The notes under the pieces: model-generated
What the model was told of the DNA's origin: nothing
Databases searched by the model: none
Seen by the model: the letters and a program-made list of their open reading frames with translations, nothing else
Position numbers and translations under genes: made by a program
In this document: in pieces, positions 1 through 6,683 of the stretch
How the letters are laid out: each line of letters begins with the position of its first letter
How positions within the stretch are numbered: position 1 is the first letter of the stretch
NCBI GenBank assembly: GCA_002898935.1
Contig: BEII01000019.1
Location: forward strand, 1-11,273
Length of the DNA stretch: 11,273 nt
Reading direction: 5' to 3'
DNA from: a bacterium HR32
GTDB taxonomy: Bacteria; Sysuimicrobiota; Sysuimicrobiia; Sysuimicrobiales; Sysuimicrobiaceae

Positions 1-1
1 G

Positions 2-586
2 CTGCCGCCGGACCCCACCGACGCGGTACCGGGCCACGCGCCCGTCGCAGCCGAGGGCCTGCGCACGATCCCCCCGCGGGAGCACGCCGGCAACGTGGAC
101 ATCAAGCAGCTCACGCCTGGGGCGAGCGTGTTCCTTCCTGTCTGGGTCGAAGGCGCCCTCTTCTCCACCGGGGACGTGCACTTCGCGCAGGGGGACTGTG
201 AAGCCTGCGGGACCGCCGTCGAGATGCGCTCCGCGGTGCACGTGGAGTTCCGCGTGCACAGGGGCGAGGCCCAGCGCCGCGGGATCCGCACCCTCCAGTT
301 CCTGCGCGACAGCTACTTCACCGAGCCCGAGATGGCAGCCCCGCGCCGCTTCTACGCCACCACGGGGATCTGCGTCCGGGAGGACGGCACCAACGAGTCG
401 GAGGACCTGACCTTGGCCGCGCGGGACGCTCTGCTCAAGATGATCGACTACCTCGGCACCCGCGGCTTCGGCCGGCAGCAAGCCTATGCGCTCTGCAGCG
501 TCGCCGTCGACCTCCGGGTCAGCCAAGTGGTAGACGTGCCAAACTTCATCGTGACCGCCCTGCTCCCGCTGGACATCTTCGTCTAG
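2..586 (+). CDS. Acetamidase/formamidase family protein, 3' part (5' end outside window)
   Basis: This is the C-terminal 194 residues of an FmdA/AmdA-type amidase, which hydrolyses formamide or short aliphatic amides to the acid and ammonia in the cytoplasm. The frame is open from base 2 and ends at TAG 584-586. The visible family signature is an 'RTIPPRE' stretch followed by GN-(V)D-IKQL, then LFSTGDVHFAQGD and CGTAVEM, and near the end a segment resembling the family's 'AYALCSVAVDLRVSQVVD'. A GTG at 95 could be mistaken for a start, but the family motif begins upstream of it, so the gene is truncated by the window edge (complete members are roughly 300 residues or more). It converges with trmI, with about 160 bp between them and no convincing terminator. 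The family call is firm; the substrate (formamide or acetamide) cannot be decided. Confidence 0.87.
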   Translation: MPPDPTDAVPGHAPVAAEGLRTIPPREHAGNVDIKQLTPGASVFLPVWVEGALFSTGDVHFAQGDCEACGTAVEMRSAVHVEFRVHRGEAQRRGIRTLQFLRDSYFTEPEMAAPRRFYATTGICVREDGTNESEDLTLAARDALLKMIDYLGTRGFGRQQAYALCSVAVDLRVSQVVDVPNFIVTALLPLDIFV

Positions 587-747
587 ACCACCCCCAAGAG
601 CGCTGCGCGACTTTTCGGGCCCCCGGTCTCCTCCGCCCGATGGGCTTTCTGAGACAGGCGGTGGCGGGTGCGGGGCCCGGGCCGCCTTCGAGCTCCCGCG
701 GGCACGTTGGCGTGCACGCCGCGCGCCGCCCGGAAGCCGGAACGGCC

Positions 748-1575
748 TTACAGGTAGGGGGCTGGCGGCGGGAAGGGTGCCACGCGGTCTCCAGACCTGG
801 GCTGGACCCGTCGAGCGGTGGTCAGGAAGCCTGTGTGCGCCACCATCCGGTGCGCGGGCCGCACGCTCTGCCCCGCCAGGTTCCAAGGCCGCACCAGCGT
901 CTCCGTGGTCTCCACGAGCGCGAAGGCCCCCGAGGCCCGGAGTGCCTCCGCGGTCTGGTGCGCCTGCGGCACGGTGGGCACGTACGAGGCGAAGATCCCG
1001 CCCGGCCGGAGCGCCTCCATTGCGTGGGGCACCACCCGCCACGGTTCCGGAAGGTCCAGGACCACCCGGTCCACGGGCGTGTCCGGGATCCCCTGGTACA
1101 CGTCGTGCAGGCGTGCGACGAGGTTGTCCGCCGGGCCGTGCAGAGCCTCGATGTTGCGCCGCGCCGCCTCCAGGAACTCCGGCCGGACTTCGTAGGTGAA
1201 CACCACCCCTCTCGTCCCCACCGCACGCAGCAGCGCCAGCGTCAGGGCTCCCGACCCGGTCCCCGCCTCTACGACCCGGGCTCCCGGGTAGATGTCCGCC
1301 GCCACCAGCACCGCCCCGAGGTCCTTCGGGTAGATGGGCGTGGTCCGCCGGGGCATTTCCAGGACGTACTCCGCTAAGGTGGGACGCAGGGCCAGGAAGA
1401 CCTCGCCGTGGCTGTTCCGCACCACCACACCCTCCTCCTGGCCCAGAAGGGCGTCGTGCTCCAGCCGGCCTCGGAGGTCCTGCACCCGTCCGGGCTGGAG
1501 GCGCAGCAGGTAACGGCGGCCCTTGCGGTCCACCAGCAGCACCAACTCGCCCGGCCGGAAGGGGCCGGAGCTCAT
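748..1575 (-). CDS. trmI: tRNA (adenine-N1-)-methyltransferase TrmI (m1A58)
   Basis: This 275-residue class I SAM methyltransferase should methylate N1 of A58 in the tRNA T-loop. An N-terminal beta-rich domain (about 1-70) is followed by a Rossmann domain with motif I 'VVEAGTGSGALT' (101-112), an acidic residue after the next strand ('TYEVRPE', about 127-133), and the family hallmark 'VVLDLPEPW' (171-179) containing the likely catalytic Asp174. A C-terminal 'RPAHRMVAHTGFL' (239-251) is also typical of TrmI/TRM61. The ATG at 1575 overlaps the ttuA stop by 4 bases (ATGA), and G-rich codons of the ttuA tail (GGCGGA) lie just upstream as a possible ribosome site. It is the last gene of ttuB-ttuA-trmI. 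m1A58 and s2T54 are coupled in thermophile tRNA, so the grouping supports both calls. The stop is TAA. Confidence 0.93.
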   Translation of the reverse strand: MSSGPFRPGELVLLVDRKGRRYLLRLQPGRVQDLRGRLEHDALLGQEEGVVVRNSHGEVFLALRPTLAEYVLEMPRRTTPIYPKDLGAVLVAADIYPGARVVEAGTGSGALTLALLRAVGTRGVVFTYEVRPEFLEAARRNIEALHGPADNLVARLHDVYQGIPDTPVDRVVLDLPEPWRVVPHAMEALRPGGIFASYVPTVPQAHQTAEALRASGAFALVETTETLVRPWNLAGQSVRPAHRMVAHTGFLTTARRVQPRSGDRVAPFPPPAPYL

Positions 1576-2552
1576 GCGGGTCCGCCGCCCCCGCCAGAGG
1601 AGGCCGCCACGGGCTCCCGCCGGGCCGCGGACACCGCGACCCGGGACTGGAGCTTGCGCGCGACCCGCTCCGTCATCCGGCAGAAGGCGCAGACCTCAGC
1701 GGTGGTGGGCTGCCCGCAGTGAACGCAGCTCCGGAGCGCCACGGGCTCCGACGCCGTGCGCAGCAGGGGCCGTACCTTCTCGAGGAAGTTCCAGTACAGA
1801 CTCTGTTTCGTCCCCGGCGCGTCCCGCTCCAGGAGGTTGAGCGCCTCCTTGAGCAACAGCGACCGGGCGCCCGCGCTGTTCGGACACTCGTCCAGCACGT
1901 AGTCAATCCCCCGCAGCACCGCGTAGGCCGCGGTCTCACGCTCCGCGATCCGGTACAGCGGCTTGACCTTCCGGGCCAGGCCCGGGTGGGTGCTCTCCAG
2001 CACCGGTGTCTGGCGGACGAGCGCGTCCACGTTCCCGGCGATCAGGTTCCCGAGGAGGACCGCGGCCTCGTCGTCCAGGTTGTGGGCGGTCGCCACCACG
2101 TCGAAGCCTCGGTCCACGGCCACGCGGTTGAACAGGTAACGCTTGCTGAGCCCGCAGGCGGAGCACGCCACCCGCCCGGTGAGCTGCGCCAGCCCCTCCA
2201 CCCCCACCCCGTATTCCGCGGGGATGTCCACCACCAGGAGCTCAGCGCCCCGGTCCCGGGCAAAGGCCTCACACTTTTCCTGCGACTCCTGGGAGTACCC
2301 GCCGATGCCCAGGTTCAGGTGCAACCCGGTCGCCTGGTAGCCTAGGCGCAGCAGCACGTCCCACAGGACCAGGCTGTCCTTGCCCCCAGACACGGCCACC
2401 AGCACGCGGTCCTGGGGAGTGAACATGCGCTCGCGCCGCACGGCCCGGTCCACCTGCGCCTCGAACCACTCCAGAAAGTGGGGGCCGCAGAAGGCCGTGT
2501 GGTGCCGCCGCACCTCCACCTGCGCGGTGCCCTTGCACTTGGTGCAGCGCAT
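1572..2552 (-). CDS. ttuA: tRNA-5-methyluridine(54) 2-sulfurtransferase TtuA
   Basis: This 326-residue PP-loop enzyme should adenylate C2 of m5U54 and insert sulfur delivered by TtuB, giving s2T54. In order it shows an N-terminal zinc site (C3, C6, C22, H25), the PP-loop 'AVSGGKDS' (53-60), Cys130 and Cys133 ('ACSACG') plus Cys223, which match the three Fe-S cluster cysteines known from Thermus TtuA, and a C-terminal zinc site (C276, C279, C288, C291). Length matches the family (about 320). The related TtcA group lacks this double zinc-finger layout. The ATG at 2552 lies 2 bases after the ttuB stop, with GGAGG 6 bases upstream. The tail ends in a Gly-rich run (S318-A326) absent from the core fold; its codons sit where the trmI ribosome site should be. 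Confidence 0.93.
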   Translation of the reverse strand: MRCTKCKGTAQVEVRRHHTAFCGPHFLEWFEAQVDRAVRRERMFTPQDRVLVAVSGGKDSLVLWDVLLRLGYQATGLHLNLGIGGYSQESQEKCEAFARDRGAELLVVDIPAEYGVGVEGLAQLTGRVACSACGLSKRYLFNRVAVDRGFDVVATAHNLDDEAAVLLGNLIAGNVDALVRQTPVLESTHPGLARKVKPLYRIAERETAAYAVLRGIDYVLDECPNSAGARSLLLKEALNLLERDAPGTKQSLYWNFLEKVRPLLRTASEPVALRSCVHCGQPTTAEVCAFCRMTERVARKLQSRVAVSAARREPVAASSGGGGGPA

Positions 2553-2554
2553 GG

Positions 2555-2749
2555 CTAGCCTCCGGACACCACGGGCCGGATCTCGATCTCGTCCTCGTCG
2601 GCGACTCGGGCGTCACGGGTCAACAGCTCCGTACCCCGGACTACCAGCACGGTCTCCGGGTTGAGCTGCAAGCGGTCCAGCAGCTCTCCCACCGTCCGCA
2701 CGCCCTCCACCTGTACCTCGCGCCGCTGGTGTCGGATCCGGACCTTCAC
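2555..2749 (-). CDS. ttuB: Sulfur-carrier protein TtuB (ubiquitin-like, C-terminal Gly-Gly)
   Basis: This 64-residue beta-grasp protein of the ThiS/MoaD/TtuB type ends in 'VVSGG'. The terminal diglycine is the site that is adenylated by an E1-like enzyme and converted to a thiocarboxylate. Its position directly before ttuA makes TtuB more likely than ThiS or MoaD; no thiamine or molybdopterin gene is nearby. In Thermus the same kind of protein is also conjugated to lysines and feeds other thiolations, so it may serve more than one pathway. The start is GTG at 2749, chosen because it begins the first beta strand ('KVRIRHQ'); no good ribosome site precedes it. No E1-like activator is encoded in the window. 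The gap to the upstream acyltransferase gene is about 50 bp. Confidence 0.9.
   Translation of the reverse strand: MKVRIRHQRREVQVEGVRTVGELLDRLQLNPETVLVVRGTELLTRDARVADEDEIEIRPVVSGG
2559..2563 (-). promoter_or_regulatory. Shine-Dalgarno of ttuA embedded in the Gly-Gly codons of ttuB
   Basis: On the minus strand the last codons of ttuB read TCC GGA GGC TAG, followed by CC and the ATG of ttuA. The GGAGG formed by the two essential glycine codons lies 6 bases before that ATG. The same bases therefore encode the reactive tail of the sulfur carrier and recruit ribosomes for the enzyme that uses it, which fixes the ttuA start and suggests translational coupling. Confidence 0.8.
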
Positions 2750-2800
2750 GGGGCCATGATAGCGGAGCGTCCTGACAGGCTCAACCGAAGGCGTACGGCC

Positions 2801-3921
2801 TCACACGCCGTCTTCCGCAGGGCCTGACCCCGCGCCCGGGGCACCGGGTCTCGCCGCCGCCTCCTTTCGCAGCAACCGCTCGCGGAGCGGGCCCAAGGCC
2901 AGGTACCACCAAGCCCTCCACCGCTTGGGGTGTACCACCTGGTACGTGTAGGTGGGGTACGGGCGCGCGCCCAGGGTCGCCTTGTACGGCTCCTCACCTC
3001 GGAGGAGGTCGTACCAGCTGTATCCGTCCTCGATGGCCGCGCGGATGCGCCACAAGGTCAGGAGGATGCCGGGAGAGAGCCGTTGAAGATGGCGGAGGTC
3101 CACTGCCGAGAGGTAGCTGTAGACGGACTTTCCGAACCGAAAGTCGTAGACCGCCGCGTGGACAGACCCGCCCACCTGAAGCCAGCACAGGTCGAGCCGG
3201 TTCTGCTTCGCAAGGGCTGCCGTGAGCAGCGTATGGAACCGTATCTGGCGAGAGTTCAGCAAGAGGCTGCCACGTCCCTTCTGTGTCCACTGCTCCGTGT
3301 GCAGTCGGGCGAACGCCTCGACGCCGGCCGAAGGGTCCGAGGGACTTTCGCAGCGTACAACCCGTGCACCGAGTTCTTCGAGGCGTCGTGCCTTCTGCAG
3401 CAAACGCCGCCGCGTCGGGGGGCTCAGAACCGAAAGGTACTCCGACCAGCTAGCGGGAAGGGAGACGCGGCAGGTGCAACTCTCGCGGACGAGAACACGC
3501 ATCCCCCGCTCCCGGAAGTGCGTCAGCAGACGGTGGCTTGCGGTGGCCTCCTCCAGCACCTCGGGCATCCACACTACGTCCCAGGCGCGGTCCTCGTACA
3601 AGGTCTCCGCCAGCAGCCTAGACACCGGCCCAACGACGTCCGGAGCCACGACCACCCCGCCGTAGTCCGCCTCCGGACTACCGAGGGTTCGCAGCCGCCG
3701 CGCTCCGGACCGGGTGCGTTCCCGGCAAAAGGGCGCTAGACCGACGAGCCGGTCACCCGCCCACACCCCCAGGACGTGCCAGTGCTTCCCGTCGCCGAAG
3801 GCTTCCCACAGGCGCGAGCCCAGGTGGACGTGTGGAAAATGGAGGCTCCGGCCTGCTCCACGAGGGCATCCCAGGGACCGGCGAGGTGGTCGAGGCACTC
3901 CGCGGTCTCATACAGGCGCAC
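2801..3921 (-). pseudogene. FemAB/CelD-like GNAT acyltransferase (Acetyltransf_6 type), single-base frameshift
   Basis: The intact C-terminal part (about 335 residues, from 'WEAFGDGKHW' to TGA at 2801) has the layout of the GNAT/FemAB-like acyltransferases found in exopolysaccharide clusters: 'FARLHTEQWTQKG', 'VHAAVYDFRFGKSVYSYLSA', 'LSPGILLTLW' and 'WYDLLRGEEPYKATLGA'. The expected N-terminal motif lies in another frame just upstream: 'LAGPWDALVEQAG', 'SIFHTSTWARA'. The two frames meet near 3805-3812. Adding one base there (GCCTGTGGG to GCCTGGTGGG on the minus strand) would give 'WARAWWEAFGD', the normal family sequence, and a protein of about 373 residues. I place the start at GTG 3921 ('RLYETAE'), though no ribosome site supports it. 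The next gene upstream is tRNA-Val. The role is probably acylation of a cell-surface sugar or peptide. This is either a pseudogene or a sequencing error; the family call is sound. Confidence 0.78.
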
Positions 3922-4022
3922 TTGCAGCGGGAGAGGGGGCGTCGGCGGCCCGGCAGGAGACGACCCATCACCCGAGGCGTCTACTGCTCCAGACGGCCGT
4001 CGCGGCAGTCCAGGAGAAACCG

Positions 4023-4097
4023 TGGTGGGCGCTGGAGGACTCGAACCTCCGGCCTCTTCCGCGTCAAGGAAGTGCTCTCCCTCTGAGCTAAGCGCCC
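4023..4097 (-). tRNA. tRNA-Val (GAC anticodon), CCA encoded
   Basis: The minus strand folds as a standard cloverleaf of 72 nt plus CCA. The acceptor stem is GGGCGCT/AGCGCCC, the D stem GCTC/GAGC, the anticodon stem CTTCC/GGAAG with loop TTGACGC (anticodon GAC, reading GUC valine), the variable loop AGGCC, and the T stem GGAGG/CCTCC with loop TTCGAGT. The discriminator is A and the 3' CCA is genomic (4023-4025). The T-loop carries T54 and A58, the targets of the TtuA/TtuB and TrmI enzymes encoded nearby. Confidence 0.95.
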
Positions 4098-4110
4098 GGT
4101 ACCACTGTCT

Positions 4111-4116
4111 AGTATA
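4111..4116 (-). promoter_or_regulatory. Probable -10 element for tRNA-Val
   Basis: On the minus strand TATACT (5 of 6 to the sigma70 -10 consensus) lies 13 bases before the 5' end of the tRNA, placing a start of transcription about 7 bases ahead of the mature end. No convincing -35 is seen at 15-18 bp spacing (the sequence there is gggagg-like), so this is a moderate call. It implies the tRNA can be made independently of the glycan operon, and might also feed the acyltransferase gene downstream. Confidence 0.45.
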
Positions 4117-4166
4117 CGACGCCACCGCCTTGACCTCCCTAGGCGGAGTGCCCCAGACCTGGGCCC

Positions 4167-4250
4167 TCAGGCCAGAAGCCGGGCCGCCAGTTCTTCGTCC
4201 GTGGCCGCCCGGTCGGCGTCCTCCTCTACCTCGCAGGCCTGGAGCTCGAG
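4167..4250 (-). other. Open in-frame continuation beyond the stop of the small helical gene
   Basis: Immediately after the TAA at 4251-4253 the same frame stays open for 27 more codons and then meets TGA at 4167-4169. The translation, including 'VEEDADRAATDEELAARLLA', is acidic and helix-prone, and 24 of its 27 codons end in G or C. There is no ATG, GTG or TTG from which it could start by itself. It may be the severed C-terminus of the upstream gene. The alternative is chance, since any frame in GC-rich DNA tends to stay open. Confidence 0.4.
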
Positions 4251-4595
4251 TTAGACCTCATAGGCTTCCGGGGGAATCATGGACTTCAGGCGTTCTTCGA
4301 GCTGGACCTTCCTGGCGAACAGGCGTTCCTGGGCGATCCGCCGGTACAACCAGACGGTGCGTGCCCGCAGTGCGTGCAGGCGACGGAGATCGTCGAACGT
4401 GACGTCCCGCCGCCCCTCGAGCTCCGTCACGGACCGGAGGACGCGGCGGAGCTCTCCGACCACGCGCATGGCCGGAGGCTCACCCCCGTTCTCCGAGAAC
4501 AGGCGCTGCTGGGCCAAGAGCGTCACAAACCGCTGCTCGGCAGCGTCCAGCGCGGCCTCCAGGTAGCGGATCGCCCGGTCGTCCACCGCCCTCAC
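4251..4595 (-). CDS. Small helical protein of unknown function, coupled to the sugar-phosphate transferase gene
   Basis: I do not recognise this 114-residue protein. It is charged and almost wholly helix-forming: helices about 4-36, 42-60 and 66-108, with heptad-like leucines and many Arg/Glu residues ('RRLHALRARTVWLYRRIAQ', 71-89), so a coiled-coil or helical bundle is likely. It has no signal peptide, membrane segment or cysteine. The GTG start at 4595 overlaps the stop of the upstream transferase by 4 bases (GTGA) with GGAG about 8 bases before it, so translation is coupled. Being last in the operon, it could be an accessory or regulatory subunit of the glycan machinery; this is inference from position only. 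It stops at TAA 4251-4253, and the same frame continues open afterwards (see the adjoining entry), so it may be truncated. Confidence 0.65.
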   Translation of the reverse strand: MRAVDDRAIRYLEAALDAAEQRFVTLLAQQRLFSENGGEPPAMRVVGELRRVLRSVTELEGRRDVTFDDLRRLHALRARTVWLYRRIAQERLFARKVQLEERLKSMIPPEAYEV

Positions 4596-5629
4596 CCCAC
4601 GCTCTCCGGACGCGCCTGTACCGCCCGGCCTCCCGACCTAGCCTCGGCGGCAGGTGCGGGCTGCGGCAACCGGTCGTCCACCCAGAGCAACAGCGCGACC
4701 CACACGAACAGCACCGCCAGACCGGGCCAGGGCGTGGCGAAGCTCGCCGCCGCCACGGCCGCGACGCTCGCGTCCAGCTGCAGTCCGTACAGGCCCGCGA
4801 GACCGCGCCGGGGTCCAGCCCACTGCAGGAGCCGCTGGGGTAGGTGCTCTCGCCCGACGGACTCCATCAGACGCCGCAGTCCCACCCGACGCCACCGCCG
4901 CGCGTGGACCGCGAGGAAGTCAAAGACCGGGACCGAAACAACCAGCAGTGCGGCCAGAGTGAAGGCTGCCGGCTGCTGCGTCGCTACGCGAACCGACAGC
5001 CAGCCGACCAGCAAGCCCACGGGGAGGCTCCCCGCGTCCCCCAGGAAAACCGTGGCCGGAGGCCGGTTGTGGACTGCGAAGCCCGCGAGGGCGCCCGCCA
5101 GTCCCAGGGCTGGGGTCCACGCGTCGTGACCGACCAGGGCGGCGACACCCGCCACGCCCAGCGCAGCCAGCGCCCCGACCCCACCGAGGCTCCCGTCCGC
5201 ACAGTCAAAGCAGTTGGCGGCGTTCACCACGCCCACCAGCCACAGGCCGGTGAGGACGGTGGCGAGCCAGCCCGGGACAAACGCAGGGGTCCACAGCCGC
5301 GTCCCCGTAGCCCACAGCAACACCAGGCAGACCACGAGCTCCACCACGAGTCGCACAGACGCCCGGACGCCCCACAGGTCGTCTACAAGACCGAGCAAAG
5401 CCAGCGCGGCTGCGGCGGGCATCCAGGCGAGCTCCTGAGGCCTGAGCGCAGCCAGGGTGAGCCCCACGGCCGCAAGCACCGCAGGCCCGCCGAGAAGGGC
5501 CACGGCCCTGCCGTGGGCCTTGTGGCCTCTGGGGACGTCCACCGCACCCGTGCGCCACGCGACCCACCGGGCTACCGGCACCAGGACCAGTGCGAGGCAG
5601 AACGACAACAGCGCGCTAGCCAACGCCAA
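4592..5629 (-). CDS. Polyprenyl-phosphate sugar-1-phosphate transferase (WecA/TagO/MraY superfamily)
   Basis: This 345-residue integral membrane protein has about ten hydrophobic segments. It should transfer a sugar-1-phosphate from a nucleotide sugar to undecaprenyl phosphate on the inner face of the membrane, starting glycan assembly. Family motifs in order are 'DVPRGHKAHGR' (31-41), 'LGLVDD' (79-84, Mg-binding Asp pair), 'NAANCFDCADGS' (136-147, replacing the usual NxxNxxDGxDG; both aspartates kept), 'FLGDAGSLPVG' (195-205), and the cytoplasmic loop 'REHLPQRL' (260-267) where most members have an HxHH-like motif. The C-terminal tail (about 320-345) is polar. The start is TTG at 5629, decided by GGAGG 6 bases upstream; it overlaps the preceding gene by 14 bases. 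Family is certain. The sugar substrate is unknown; the altered loop hints that it is not plain GlcNAc. Confidence 0.88.
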   Translation of the reverse strand: MALASALLSFCLALVLVPVARWVAWRTGAVDVPRGHKAHGRAVALLGGPAVLAAVGLTLAALRPQELAWMPAAAALALLGLVDDLWGVRASVRLVVELVVCLVLLWATGTRLWTPAFVPGWLATVLTGLWLVGVVNAANCFDCADGSLGGVGALAALGVAGVAALVGHDAWTPALGLAGALAGFAVHNRPPATVFLGDAGSLPVGLLVGWLSVRVATQQPAAFTLAALLVVSVPVFDFLAVHARRWRRVGLRRLMESVGREHLPQRLLQWAGPRRGLAGLYGLQLDASVAAVAAASFATPWPGLAVLFVWVALLLWVDDRLPQPAPAAEARSGGRAVQARPESVG

Positions 5630-6683
5630 CCCGCACCTCCACAGCAGCCCGCACTAGCCTCGCCACCTCGTTCACCTCTTGCTCCGAGAGGCAGGGGTAG
5701 ATGGGCAGGGAGAGACTGGTGGCGTGCAGCCGGTCGGCTTCAGGGAACCCCGAAAGTCCCAGCGTCCGGTGCAGGGGCTGCTTCACCGGCCGCTTTGCCT
5801 CCACCCCGTTCCGCCTGAGGTGGCGAAGAAGACGCGCGGCCTCCTGACACCGGACCACGTAGCGGTACCAGACGGGCTCGGCGCCAGGGGAACACGGCCT
5901 GGGAAGCTCCAGACCCCACGTGTCCAGAGCCCGTGTGTAGGTCGCCGCGAGGGCCCTCCGCCTCGACGCGAATTCATCGAGCCGCCCAAGCTGTACGCGC
6001 CCGACCGCCGCTTGCAGGTCCGTCATGCGGTAGTTGAAGCGTCGCTCGCGACCCCGTGCGTCCGACGTACACAGCCTGCGCACGCGTGCGAGCAGGGAAC
6101 GGTCCTGGGCCAGGACCATCCCTCCCTCCCCGCCGGACGTGATCACTTTCGTGGCGTAGAATGAGCACACGGTGACGTGGCCGAAGGAGCCCGCCGGCCG
6201 GCCGCGGTAGCGCGCCCCCAGAGCCTGCGCGACGTCCTCGACCAAGGGCACGCCCAGTCCGAGCAGGGCGTCCACGTCTGCGGGGCTCCCGAAGGCGTGG
6301 GTCGCGACCAGTGCACGGGTGCGGCGGGTGACCGCGCGCCGCGCCAGGTCGGGGTCCACGTTCCCGTCCGCCAGGACGTCCACGGGCACCGCCCGCGCCC
6401 CGGTGGCCTGCACCGCGTACAGGACCGCGCTGCACACGTAGGTGGGCACCAACACCTCGTCCCCGGGCCCTACACCCAGGGCGAGCAGGGCCGCGTGGAG
6501 CGCCGCCGTCCCGGAGCTCGTCGCTACCCCGCCGGCCAGACCCAGTAAGCCTGCTACCTCGGCCTCGAAGGACCGCACTTCTTCGTCGGCGGCCAGCTGG
6601 CTGGAAGCCAGCACGCGGCTCGCCGCGGCCTGCTCGAGAGGCCCCAGCGTAGGTCGGGAGTGCCGGATCCGTGGTTCCCTCAT
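5616..6683 (-). CDS. DegT/DnrJ/EryC1/StrS-family PLP-dependent aminotransferase
   Basis: This 355-residue protein should aminate a keto-sugar nucleotide using PLP, with glutamate as the usual donor. Key features are 'TSSGTAALHAAL' (55-66, phosphate/cofactor binding), 'VEDVAQALGA' (148-157, with Asp150 facing the pyridine nitrogen and Gln153), 'SFYATKVITSGGEGG' (174-188) with Lys179 as the Schiff-base lysine, and 'RFNYRMTDLQAAVG', the usual substrate-side segment. Length is slightly under the common 370-400. The ATG at 6683 overlaps the stop of the aldolase gene by 4 bases (ATGA), with GGGAG 6 bases before it. Its place between an aldolase and the lipid-carrier transferase suggests it supplies an amino sugar to the glycan. 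The substrate and the product stereochemistry (C3, C4 or other) cannot be deduced. Confidence 0.92.
   Translation of the reverse strand: MREPRIRHSRPTLGPLEQAAASRVLASSQLAADEEVRSFEAEVAGLLGLAGGVATSSGTAALHAALLALGVGPGDEVLVPTYVCSAVLYAVQATGARAVPVDVLADGNVDPDLARRAVTRRTRALVATHAFGSPADVDALLGLGVPLVEDVAQALGARYRGRPAGSFGHVTVCSFYATKVITSGGEGGMVLAQDRSLLARVRRLCTSDARGRERRFNYRMTDLQAAVGRVQLGRLDEFASRRRALAATYTRALDTWGLELPRPCSPGAEPVWYRYVVRCQEAARLLRHLRRNGVEAKRPVKQPLHRTLGLSGFPEADRLHATSLSLPIYPCLSEQEVNEVARLVRAAVEVRVGVG

Noticed and set aside
631..650. Short hairpin GCCC-GAT-GGGC followed by TTTCT after the amidase gene
   Set aside because: A 4-bp stem with three Ts is too weak to call as a terminator.
640..1377. Plus-strand open frame opposite trmI
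   Set aside because: It is Arg/Gly/Pro/His-rich antisense sequence opposite a well-supported methyltransferase, with no motif and no ribosome site.
3922..4097. tRNA-Val as an integration site, or an extension of the acyltransferase frame through the tRNA
   Set aside because: No integrase and no repeat of the tRNA 3' end was seen in the window. The open frame through the tRNA is accidental, since the tRNA is a complete cloverleaf with CCA.
4844..5818. Plus-strand open frame opposite the sugar-1-phosphate transferase
   Set aside because: It is antisense to a membrane enzyme with clear motifs; its Gln/Arg/Pro/His-rich composition is what such complements give.
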